A stretch of 40,712 nucleotides of DNA, taken from positions 1 to 40,712 of the forward strand of contig CALFUK010000047.1 in the NCBI GenBank assembly GCA_937929945.1, read 5' to 3'. The position numbers and the translations under genes are program-made. Source of the stretch: an uncultured Saprospiraceae bacterium (GTDB lineage Bacteria; Bacteroidota; Bacteroidia; Chitinophagales; Saprospiraceae). The notes below the pieces were generated by a model. That model saw nothing but the letters and a program-made list of their open reading frames with translations, searched no databases and was not told the DNA's origin. Shown here in pieces: positions 33,743-40,712 of the stretch (the stretch's first letter is position 1; every line of letters starts with the position of its first letter).

Positions 33743-34396
33743 CTATCTAAGCCCTTCAAATTCTTGGTAAAACTGATCGACATAATCCTGCATGAAGTCA
33801 TGCCTAGCTTGAGCCATCGCTTTTCCAGTTGCAGTATTCATCATATCCTTTAGTAAAAATAATTTTTCGTAGAAATGATTGATGGATGTACCTTGACTCT
33901 TTTTGTATTCCTCCTTGGTCATATTTAGCTTCGGCTTTTGAGTCGGATCATGAATGGGATTGCCTTTATGCCCACCAAAACTGAATACTCTGGCAATGCC
34001 AATCGCTCCGATGGCATCCAGCCGATCAGCATCCTGCACTACCTCCATTTCATTTGAGCTGAAGCGTTGCTCCTCCAAGCTATTTTTGAATGACATGTGC
34101 TTGATGATATTGACTACATGATCGATGATGAAAGGATCGACCTCTTGCTCTTGTAAAAACGCTCTCGCCATTCGAGGGCCGACGGACTCATCACCATCAT
34201 AGAATTTAGGGTCAGCGATATCGTGCAGTAGTGCTGCCAGCTCCACCACTAATCGATCCACGGACTCGGCATCAGCTATCCGACCTGCCATCTTCCAGAC
34301 TCGGTATATGTGCCACCAGTCATGGCCACCTTCAGCCTCATGCAGTGTGTGCTTTACGAATGCTTGCGTAGCATCTATGAGTTCTTGATTCGTCAT
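33743..34396 (-). CDS. HD-domain phosphohydrolase
   Basis: A 217-residue cytoplasmic HD-superfamily hydrolase. The metal ligands are visible in order: GGHDWWHIYRVW, ALLHDIADPKFYDGD (the HD pair), VVNIIKHMSFKN and VVQDADRLDAIGAIGIARVF. The arrangement is that of YedJ-like HD proteins, which cleave phosphate monoesters or nucleotides; the substrate is unknown. It is divergent from the DUF5687 gene, with start codons very close. Confidence 0.9.
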   Translation of the reverse strand: MTNQELIDATQAFVKHTLHEAEGGHDWWHIYRVWKMAGRIADAESVDRLVVELAALLHDIADPKFYDGDESVGPRMARAFLQEQEVDPFIIDHVVNIIKHMSFKNSLEEQRFSSNEMEVVQDADRLDAIGAIGIARVFSFGGHKGNPIHDPTQKPKLNMTKEEYKKSQGTSINHFYEKLFLLKDMMNTATGKAMAQARHDFMQDYVDQFYQEFEGLR

Positions 34397-34451
34397 GAAG
34401 CAAAGCTATGAATCTTTATTTTTATTTATCTTGGGCTTGAAGACTTTACTG

Positions 34452-35924
34452 ATGATTAGAAAACTTTTGAGGGCACAGTGGTTAGAATTTAGGAGATCCC
34501 CCACTTTTAAGCAGGGTTTAGGCATCAATATCCTATTGGGGTTTTTGGGTGTTTACATGTTGATTAATGCTTTGGTGGTTGGCTTCGCTGCCAGCTTCAT
34601 CATTGCAGAATATTATCCAGAGCAAGATATCATTCACAAATTTGGTGGTCTCTTTGCATCTTACTTGGCCATAGATCTGGTGGTCAGATATCTCATTCAG
34701 AAGTTTCCAGTTATTTCAATCACTAAGTATTTGACATTGAATATTAAGAAACTAAGCTTGATCAGATACTTACTGGTGAGATCAATATTTAATTTTTATA
34801 ATCTCTTACCTCTATTTGTCATCATCCCATTTTTCTTCATTCAAGTGCTACCAGATATGACTGCTGCTGGTTCTATAATGTGGCTATTGACAATGCTGTG
34901 TCTCATCTACTTAAATCACTTCATTAGCTTCTGGTTATACATTAAATCATTTAAGCAACCAGTCGTCACTTACATTATCATAGCCGTATTACTGGTTTTG
35001 ATCTTAGCAGAATATAAGGGATGGCTTAGCATCTCAGGGTTTCTATCTGATGTCATGGTAAATATTTATTCAACAGCACTTGTTAGCATTCCTTTTCTTG
35101 TGCTGACTGCGATTATATCAATCGTCTATCGAGTCTTGAGGGATAGCACCTACCTGGAGGATCATCAAAAGTCTAATGCAAAATTCGCATCAGCAACAAT
35201 TGGCCTTCCATTCTTGACCAAAGGAAGCAAAGTTAGTCAGCTTATACAATTAGAGATCAATATGATATGGCGCAATAAGCGGGCGAAACTATTTCTGATT
35301 ATGAGCTTGGCACTCGTCCCCTATGTTCTGTTGTGGCTTGAGGATATTAAAGAAAGCATCTTCTTCCTGATCATATCCAGCTTATTTATGACGGGTTCCT
35401 TCATGCTCAATTATGGACAGTTAATATTCTCATGGAACAGCCAGCACTTCAATCTTCTGATGACGCATAAAATTGAGCTTGAGGATTATATACTGGCTAA
35501 GTATTATCTATTAGCTGCGTCGTGTATTATTTTGTATTTCATATCATTGCCATTAGCATTCATAGACTCTCTCATTTTGTGGAGTAATAGCTGCATCGTA
35601 TTTTATTGTGTAGGCGTAGTGACATTCATTTACATCTGGCTGGGTATTTACTTTTCAAAACGGATAGATGCTAATGCGTCGGGCTTCTTCAATTATGAAG
35701 GCTTCTCAATCGCACATTTCATTGTGATGATTCCCATCATAGTCATACCGATACTCATCCATTTGCCATTTTCTCTACTTGGTTATGATCATTTTGGCTT
35801 GGTCATCTTAGCGGCCATAGGCATAGCAGGTATCTTATGCCACAAGTTATTAGTCCGTCAAGTCGTGAAAGCATTACAGAAGAAAAAATATAAATTAGTC
35901 AACGCCTTTAGCAGCACCACCTAA
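34452..35924 (+). CDS. DUF5687 family ABC-type membrane protein
   Basis: A membrane protein of about 490 residues with roughly 12 hydrophobic segments, the likely permease partner of the ATPase gene that overlaps its stop codon. IRKLLRAQWLEFRRSPTF at the N-terminus, a basic amphipathic helix before the first membrane segment, is typical of DUF5687. The frame continues upstream to an ATG at 34395, but that would overlap the divergent HD gene, and the extra 19 residues do not fit. The ATG at 34452 is preferred. The exported substrate is unknown. Confidence 0.88.
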   Translation: MIRKLLRAQWLEFRRSPTFKQGLGINILLGFLGVYMLINALVVGFAASFIIAEYYPEQDIIHKFGGLFASYLAIDLVVRYLIQKFPVISITKYLTLNIKKLSLIRYLLVRSIFNFYNLLPLFVIIPFFFIQVLPDMTAAGSIMWLLTMLCLIYLNHFISFWLYIKSFKQPVVTYIIIAVLLVLILAEYKGWLSISGFLSDVMVNIYSTALVSIPFLVLTAIISIVYRVLRDSTYLEDHQKSNAKFASATIGLPFLTKGSKVSQLIQLEINMIWRNKRAKLFLIMSLALVPYVLLWLEDIKESIFFLIISSLFMTGSFMLNYGQLIFSWNSQHFNLLMTHKIELEDYILAKYYLLAASCIILYFISLPLAFIDSLILWSNSCIVFYCVGVVTFIYIWLGIYFSKRIDANASGFFNYEGFSIAHFIVMIPIIVIPILIHLPFSLLGYDHFGLVILAAIGIAGILCHKLLVRQVVKALQKKKYKLVNAFSSTT

Positions 35925-36619
35925 TGATCAGATTAGAACAAGTCAAAAAAACGTATCAAGGTCAGACAGCCCTGGAAATCGAAAATTTAGCCTGTCACAA
36001 AGGCGAGATCATCGGTGTCGTGGGCAATAACGGTGCGGGAAAGACAACATTATTCAATGCCATACTTGATCTCATCCGCTTAGATACTGGCACAGCCTAT
36101 TCAAAAGACGAAGACGTCTCTGCATCAGAGCTATGGAAATCATACACCGGTTCTTACATCTCAGAGCAGTTTCTCTTAGATTTCTATACGCCTGATGAGT
36201 ACTTCACATTCATCTCTCAGCTGCATCAGATCAGCCAGATCCACCTGGACCAATTCCTCTTACAATTCGATGAACTATTTAATCAAGAAATCAGAGGTGT
36301 CAAAAAATACATTCGGGATCTATCCAAGGGTAATCAAAAGAAGACAGGCATTGTCGGCGCCCTCATCGGCGATCCAGAAGTAATCATCCTGGACGAACCA
36401 TTCGCTAATCTGGACCCCACTACACAGATCAGGCTCAAGCACATCATCAAGTCCATCAGCGATCCAGATAAGACCATCCTTATCTCCAGTCACGACCTGA
36501 GTCAGGTCACAGAAGTGTCAGACCGCATTATTCTATTAGAAAGTGGTCAAGTCATCAAAGACCTCCAGAAGACAGCAGAGACTTTGAAAGAATTAGAACT
36601 TTACTTCAATGTAGCTTAG
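35924..36619 (+). CDS. ABC transporter ATP-binding protein
   Basis: A 231-residue ABC ATPase. Walker A is GNNGAGKTTLF, the signature is LSKGNQKKTGI, Walker B is VIILDEPFANLDP and the switch histidine lies in ISSHDLSQV. Its ATG shares one base with the DUF5687 stop (TAATG), so the two are translationally coupled and probably form one exporter of the ABC-2-like kind. Confidence 0.94.
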   Translation: MIRLEQVKKTYQGQTALEIENLACHKGEIIGVVGNNGAGKTTLFNAILDLIRLDTGTAYSKDEDVSASELWKSYTGSYISEQFLLDFYTPDEYFTFISQLHQISQIHLDQFLLQFDELFNQEIRGVKKYIRDLSKGNQKKTGIVGALIGDPEVIILDEPFANLDPTTQIRLKHIIKSISDPDKTILISSHDLSQVTEVSDRIILLESGQVIKDLQKTAETLKELELYFNVA

Positions 36620-36691
36620 ATTACTATTCTAAGAAAAAGGTCTAATGGAAAAAGAATAGCTGACCCCAAGGTGATCATACCATAGACTTTA

Positions 36692-38065
36692 TTAACTTAA
36701 ATCACGACGCTCCGCCCAGGGTCCAGTAATGGCCAGTGTATGTCCAGGTCCCTGAATGTTCACGAATAGTCTCTGGCCCGAAGGTGAAAATGTAGCTCCA
36801 GCAAACTCTGACTTATGACCTACATTATGCCCTAAGGTATAGATCTGTCCCTCTGGGGTGATCCCTCTCAGATAAGCGTCCTTATGGTCTTCACACAGGA
36901 TGACGTCACCCCATGGAGCTACTGTAAGATTATCACAATTTTTAAGAATGTGCCGGTCATCAGATTCGGCAAACAAGATGAGCTGCCCTGGCTTGTCGGA
37001 TTCCTGATCAGTCCCTTCATGTGGACTGGGTATATACTTGAAGACCTGACCTAATTCATCAGGCCCACCGCTGGTACACGCGAAAAACAATTCTCCCTGA
37101 CCGTACCACATCCCCTCTCCTCTGGCAAATCTGGCCGCACCCTGATCATAGCCTCTGTATCTCAAATCATCTTCGGGCGACTCCACACCATCTATATCCA
37201 TCCAGTAGACTTCTCTCGACTCTGCCAGCTCAAAACTTCTCTCATTCCAGTTTCTGGTGTCTAAGCTCTTAGCATCCTTGATGCACAGGACTTGCAGTCT
37301 GCCTCCTTTCTGCAAGACACCTCGCTCATGAGGAAGATAGCGATAGATCAGCGAGTCTCCTCTGTCTTCTGTCTGGTAGACAATTCCGGTGTTCGGATCG
37401 ACACAGATGGCCTCATGATTAAACCTTCCCATAGCTTTAATCGGGATCGGCTCTGACATCATCATCGTTTCAGAAGCGACGACTTCAAAATTATAGCCAT
37501 GATCCCGCTCTGCTACCTCGCTGGACTTAGAGACATCCTCCTCGCAGGTGATCCAGCTACCCCAAGGCGTCGGTCCTCCGGCGCAGTTGCGATTCGTACC
37601 TGCCAATGATAGATATTCTAGCTCGACCTGACCTGATGACTCATCGTAGATCAGTGTGGATGTACCGCCCAGGCTGGGTATCTCTCCTCGGCCATAGTCG
37701 TATAGCTTAGACTGATCTAACTGACTCAGGCGCTCATTCTGATCGCCAAAGGCACCATACCTATATGACTTAGGGCTGAGCTCATGATTTTTGATGAGGA
37801 TGATTTTACCAGATGCGCCAGGGAAGGCTGCCATGCCATCTGGCATACCCGGGAGAAGCAATCCATCGCTCATAGTGCTCCCACCTTTAGCAATGATCTG
37901 GTACGTAAATCCAGGCGGTAGGTCTAAGTATCCAGCTGGATCTTTCTGAAGTGCTCCGTAGCGAAATAGCTCTGTGCGCGAGGGGCCCGATGACACACAT
38001 CTCGCTAAGCCTAAAAAGCCCAAGCTGACAACTGCAGAATGCTGTAGGAATGTACGTCTGATCAT
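36692..38065 (-). CDS. PhoX-family phosphatase, Tat-exported
   Basis: A 457-residue propeller protein of the PhoX family (calcium/iron-dependent alkaline phosphatase). The N-terminus has a twin-arginine signal (MIRRTFLQHSAVVSLGFLG). Conserved stretches are LIKNHELSPKSY, NCAGGPTPWGSWITCEED, GRFNHEAICVDPNTG, YQTEDRGDSLIYRY and SEFAGATFSPSGQRLFVN. It would release phosphate from organic phosphates outside the inner membrane. No phosphate-transport genes or Pho-box-like sequence are evident nearby. Confidence 0.9.
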   Translation of the reverse strand: MIRRTFLQHSAVVSLGFLGLARCVSSGPSRTELFRYGALQKDPAGYLDLPPGFTYQIIAKGGSTMSDGLLLPGMPDGMAAFPGASGKIILIKNHELSPKSYRYGAFGDQNERLSQLDQSKLYDYGRGEIPSLGGTSTLIYDESSGQVELEYLSLAGTNRNCAGGPTPWGSWITCEEDVSKSSEVAERDHGYNFEVVASETMMMSEPIPIKAMGRFNHEAICVDPNTGIVYQTEDRGDSLIYRYLPHERGVLQKGGRLQVLCIKDAKSLDTRNWNERSFELAESREVYWMDIDGVESPEDDLRYRGYDQGAARFARGEGMWYGQGELFFACTSGGPDELGQVFKYIPSPHEGTDQESDKPGQLILFAESDDRHILKNCDNLTVAPWGDVILCEDHKDAYLRGITPEGQIYTLGHNVGHKSEFAGATFSPSGQRLFVNIQGPGHTLAITGPWAERRDLS

Positions 38066-38229
38066 ATTGTGCTATTTAAATGAAAAAAATCCTTCTCTAA
38101 TCTACAGCTTATTCTCATCAATCCATTCACAGATTTTTTAGCTTTAGCTTAGTGTTTTCGAACCAGACTTAATAGAATTCATACCTTCTCTTATTTCCTC
38201 CCATCGTTGACATACACCCTTAACACGGG

Positions 38230-39357
38230 TCAAGAGATAATTGCCTGAAGCAGATAAATCGTCAGTAAGCCCCAGACTGTGCCGGTCGCCATACTCAGAA
38301 TAGCTAAGATAATGGCGTGTGGCATCCATTCCTTATTGTATGCCGCCGTCACCGCAGGAGCTGTGGCTATGCCACCTACGTTAGCCATGCTTGCTATTGG
38401 TACCCATGCAGCATTGAGATTCAAAAGCTTAGCGACCAATAGCATGATAAAGAAATGACTGACCAGCCAGAAAATCAGAAAATAAAAGAACCCCAACTCG
38501 AAAGTCATCCCGTCAAATGTCAACTTTAATCCTAGCACAGCCATGACCACAAGAATCAGAATACTCCCCAGCTGAAGTGAGAATTGATAATTCCAGATTG
38601 GAATGAGATGGCTCACGAGCAAACCAATCAGCGAGAGCACGATCACTTTCGTGATGAAGCTAACCATGAATACATTTACGAGCAGAACCAATCCAAGTAA
38701 AATGGCAAATGAAATTAGTACATGAAGTTTAGCTCGGTCATCTCTCATTGTGATATCCTCGGGCATCGATAGATCATCAATACCCAAGATGCGATTGAAC
38801 CAAGCACTCTTTTTAATGCCTTGAAACATCATGACCGTCCAGACATTCACCAAGATATTATCCATGACTAATACACTTAAAAAAATAGTTTCTGGACAAT
38901 CCACTGCTTCCTTCAAAACTAACTGACTGGTACTCCCCCCGATCCAGCTCCCTACGATCGGTGGGATGCCCTGCCAGTAAAATCCCTCGATCATCAGCTC
39001 CTGTACCAGCGCATGATCAAAAAAAACAAAAACTAAGATGACAGGGAATAAAGCAATCCAGCAAGATCCAGAGACAAATAATAGAATGGGCTTCCACCCA
39101 ATCAGCTTAAGCTGAGCCATGGATAAACTACTCATCACGGCTACTATAGCCAGTGGAATGAAGTAATCCTTACTGTATTGATGAATGCCATCTTGTGCTA
39201 AATCCAAGTCTACGACCATGGACACGAGGGCAGGAATAAGATAGGCTAACAAGATCGCAGGTACCCAATCGAAGACAGACTGAATGTAGCGATTCTCCCA
39301 TCGATCCAAATAATAGACGATGAGTACTGTGCTGATTGTGATGATCCATGCGGCCAT
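38230..39357 (-). CDS. DUF819 family membrane protein
   Basis: A 375-residue integral membrane protein with about 10 to 11 helices, without a signal peptide. Family features include a duplicated transporter-like layout with IPPIVGSWIGGSTSQLVLKEAV in one half and WVPIASMANVGGIATAPAVTAAYN in the other. DUF819 proteins are predicted secondary transporters with no proven substrate. The ATG lies four bases after the stop of the Tat-exported TIM-barrel gene, so the two genes form an operon. Confidence 0.87.
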   Translation of the reverse strand: MAAWIITISTVLIVYYLDRWENRYIQSVFDWVPAILLAYLIPALVSMVVDLDLAQDGIHQYSKDYFIPLAIVAVMSSLSMAQLKLIGWKPILLFVSGSCWIALFPVILVFVFFDHALVQELMIEGFYWQGIPPIVGSWIGGSTSQLVLKEAVDCPETIFLSVLVMDNILVNVWTVMMFQGIKKSAWFNRILGIDDLSMPEDITMRDDRAKLHVLISFAILLGLVLLVNVFMVSFITKVIVLSLIGLLVSHLIPIWNYQFSLQLGSILILVVMAVLGLKLTFDGMTFELGFFYFLIFWLVSHFFIMLLVAKLLNLNAAWVPIASMANVGGIATAPAVTAAYNKEWMPHAIILAILSMATGTVWGLLTIYLLQAIIS

Positions 39358-39361
39358 TTAC

Positions 39362-40282
39362 TCAATATAAGCCATATCTTTTCACCCAGAGATCCTTCAT
39401 CAGGACATTGATTTCCCAGACGTCTGCTAGTGGCTCTGCTGAACCCAGGTGGGTCCACATATACGGCTTGGGACCAAACTCCGTGGTCATGGTCAATTTC
39501 TGATTGGCCTCTGACTTTCGCTTGACCACTTTATCCCACCAAGCGAAATGCGCATTCACCGCCTGCTCAAACTGAGGGTCAGATGGATCAGGGATTTGGG
39601 GCGCTTCCGCAAATCCCACTCGAGAATGAATGTGCCCCGTCCGCTCTAACACTTGGTCTATAACAGCTGCTTGATCTTGCAGTAGAGACTCATGCACACA
39701 GCACCAGTGTGAGATATCGAGAGTCACATCAAATGACTCATATGCCTGCAAAAACTCAATAGCTACCGGTGTGCAAAATAGAATTCTCCCACGATGCGTC
39801 TCATGATAAATAGGCGTCTTGGATCGCTCAGACTCTTCTATGGTATGCTCTATAAATCCTTTATTCTGATCAAAAGTAAAATAGTCTTTGCCCGCATGAC
39901 AGTTGATGAACGCAGGTTCTAAACGTAAGGCTTTAGCAATCGACTGCTTGAAGTAATCTAAGTGACTCTCTACTGTATCCCCCTGATTCCCCGCCAGCAA
40001 ACCGAGTTTTAGATTATACTCATCAGCTAAGCCTTCTAGTTGATCTGCCTCCTTATCATCCTGAGGTACCCAGACCTCTACCCCATCATAACCCACAGCA
40101 GCGGCATCGGCAAAGAAAGCTTCTTTCGTTCCTGCATAGCCCCAGTCCGTCGCATAGATTTCTAAATCAATCGGTCTCTCAGTTACGACATCAGTCGCAC
40201 ATGATTCCAATACATGTAAGAGTGACAGGCCCAAAGCTCCCGTACTGCTTTTCTTGATGAATGATCTTCGTGAGTTTTTCAT
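39362..40282 (-). CDS. Tat-exported sugar phosphate isomerase/epimerase-like TIM barrel
   Basis: A 306-residue xylose-isomerase-like TIM-barrel protein with a twin-arginine signal (NSRRSFIKKSSTGALGLSLL) and a Cys in LESCATD that could be a lipid anchor. Barrel motifs include AVGYDGVEVWVPQ, FINCHAGKDYF, IYHETHRGRILF, VTLDISHWCCVHE and TTEFGPKPYMW, giving a His/Glu/Asp metal site. Such enzymes isomerise or hydrolyse sugars and polyols. It is the first gene of an operon with a DUF819 membrane protein, which might move the product or substrate. Its leader shares a repeat with the coxS leader. Confidence 0.88.
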   Translation of the reverse strand: MKNSRRSFIKKSSTGALGLSLLHVLESCATDVVTERPIDLEIYATDWGYAGTKEAFFADAAAVGYDGVEVWVPQDDKEADQLEGLADEYNLKLGLLAGNQGDTVESHLDYFKQSIAKALRLEPAFINCHAGKDYFTFDQNKGFIEHTIEESERSKTPIYHETHRGRILFCTPVAIEFLQAYESFDVTLDISHWCCVHESLLQDQAAVIDQVLERTGHIHSRVGFAEAPQIPDPSDPQFEQAVNAHFAWWDKVVKRKSEANQKLTMTTEFGPKPYMWTHLGSAEPLADVWEINVLMKDLWVKRYGLY

Positions 40283-40427
40283 GTGTTTAAATTTAGGAAC
40301 TGGATACCGATCTGAAATTACATAGTTTTAATCATCTCCTTGGGTGTTTTTATGATTTATGGATTAGACGTTTCATACGGCTTAATTTCAGGGTAAATTA
40401 CCGATTTACAAGAGAACTATTTTAATC
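40277..40427 (-). repeat. Degenerate tandem repeat (~94-bp unit) in the TIM-barrel gene leader
   Basis: The gene-proximal unit starts TTTCATGTGTTTAAATTTA at 40277 and contains AATCATCTCCTTGGGTGT. A second unit starts TTTCATACGGCTTAATTTC at 40371, again 94 bp later, and keeps ACCGAT and TTTTAATC at matching positions. It is homologous to the coxS leader at 29393-29580. The rest of the 309-bp gap (to 40591) shows nothing I can assign. Confidence 0.7.
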
Positions 40428-40591
40428 CTTTACACAGCTTCATTACTTTTCTGCTTGTAAGACATTCCAGATAGTTACGTCTTTATTCGTGGTACCCGTC
40501 AACAAACATAAACAACATTCATTCACTTGGGCTCTATGTACTTTATTAGATTACCCCCTTATTCTTGGGAGAGCATAAGCAACTCTTCAAC

Positions 40592-40712
40592 TCAAATACT
40601 TCCCCACGATAGGCATACGCCTCCCCATCCCAAAGGCCTTAGATGACACCCTCAAGACAGGCGCTGTCTGGTAGCGCTTGAATTCATTGATGTTGACCAA
40701 GCGGAGTATACG
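40592..40712 (-). CDS. nadE: NAD+ synthetase, C-terminal end (cut by window edge)
   Basis: The last 40 residues of a minus-strand gene whose 5' part lies beyond the right edge; the TGA is at 40594-40592. The sequence VNINEFKRYQTAPVLRVSSK followed by AFGMGRRMPIVGKYLS is the characteristic C-terminus of glutamine-dependent NAD+ synthetase, which makes NAD+ from deamido-NAD+. The identification rests on this short tail alone. Confidence 0.75.

Noticed and set aside
38144-38329. 61-codon minus-strand frame overlapping the end of the DUF819 gene
   Set aside because: It overlaps well-supported coding sequence in another frame and has no features of its own.
1-40712. Mobile elements, prophage, CRISPR arrays or anti-phage systems
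   Set aside because: No transposase, integrase, regularly spaced perfect repeats or nuclease/helicase cluster was found. The ~94-bp units are degenerate and tied to gene starts. CoxD and CoxE resemble AAA+/VWA defence pairs but sit in a cox operon.

Overview
The window looks like chromosome from a heterotrophic, aerobic Bacteroidota bacterium, probably of the Saprospiria/Cytophagia type. This is an inference. It rests on promoters with a TAnnTTTG -7 box, weak or absent Shine-Dalgarno sites, a LytTR regulator with a propeller-type sensor remnant, a '3-coathanger'-like C-terminal domain on a secreted enzyme, and families common in that phylum (DUF3109, DUF2853, DUF5687, DUF819, POT transporter, Bacteroidota-type ParE and GluRS). 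I found no rRNA, tRNA, transposase, integrase, phage gene or CRISPR array.

Layout. 1-7.9 kb: the start of a secreted CSLREA-domain protein, a small protein in an operon with gltX, a divergent polysaccharide deacetylase, an MBL-fold hydrolase, a LytTR response regulator followed by a decayed sensor kinase, a POT peptide transporter and a DUF3109 protein. 8.1-12.4 kb: central metabolism, with a mitochondrial-type citrate synthase, gcvH, ATP-dependent PEP carboxykinase and an agmatinase/arginase-family enzyme. 12.4-13.3 kb: a gene-poor stretch with a possible 45-residue gene and a strong terminator. 13.3-22.5 kb: exported and housekeeping genes (PQQ-type sugar dehydrogenase, M20 amidohydrolase, DsbA-family protein, GyrI-like protein, CvpA, DUF2853, ParE, lactonase lipoprotein).

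22.5-30.9 kb holds the most notable system: a compact minus-strand operon for a Form I aerobic carbon monoxide dehydrogenase. In transcription order it reads CPFC membrane protein, coxM, coxS, coxL, coxG, coxD, a 59-residue protein too short for ordinary ORF cut-offs, coxE, coxF. The CoxL active-site loop reads AYRCSFR, the Form I signature. CoxF carries an extra C-terminal YHS metal-binding domain. A perfect 12-bp hairpin separates coxL from coxG. The leader of coxS shares a tandemly repeated sequence of about 94 bp with the leader of an unrelated Tat-exported TIM-barrel gene 11 kb away. Together the genes would let the cell oxidise CO at a Mo-Cu centre (CoxL), pass electrons through 2Fe-2S clusters (CoxS) and FAD (CoxM), and perhaps reach the membrane quinone pool through CoxG. 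CoxD, CoxE and CoxF would mature the enzyme.

31-40.7 kb: an MFS efflux pump, an isoprenylcysteine-methyltransferase-like membrane protein, a lipoprotein, an HD phosphohydrolase, a DUF5687 ABC exporter pair, a Tat-exported PhoX phosphatase, a DUF819 membrane protein with a Tat-exported TIM-barrel protein, and the last codons of an NAD+ synthetase gene.
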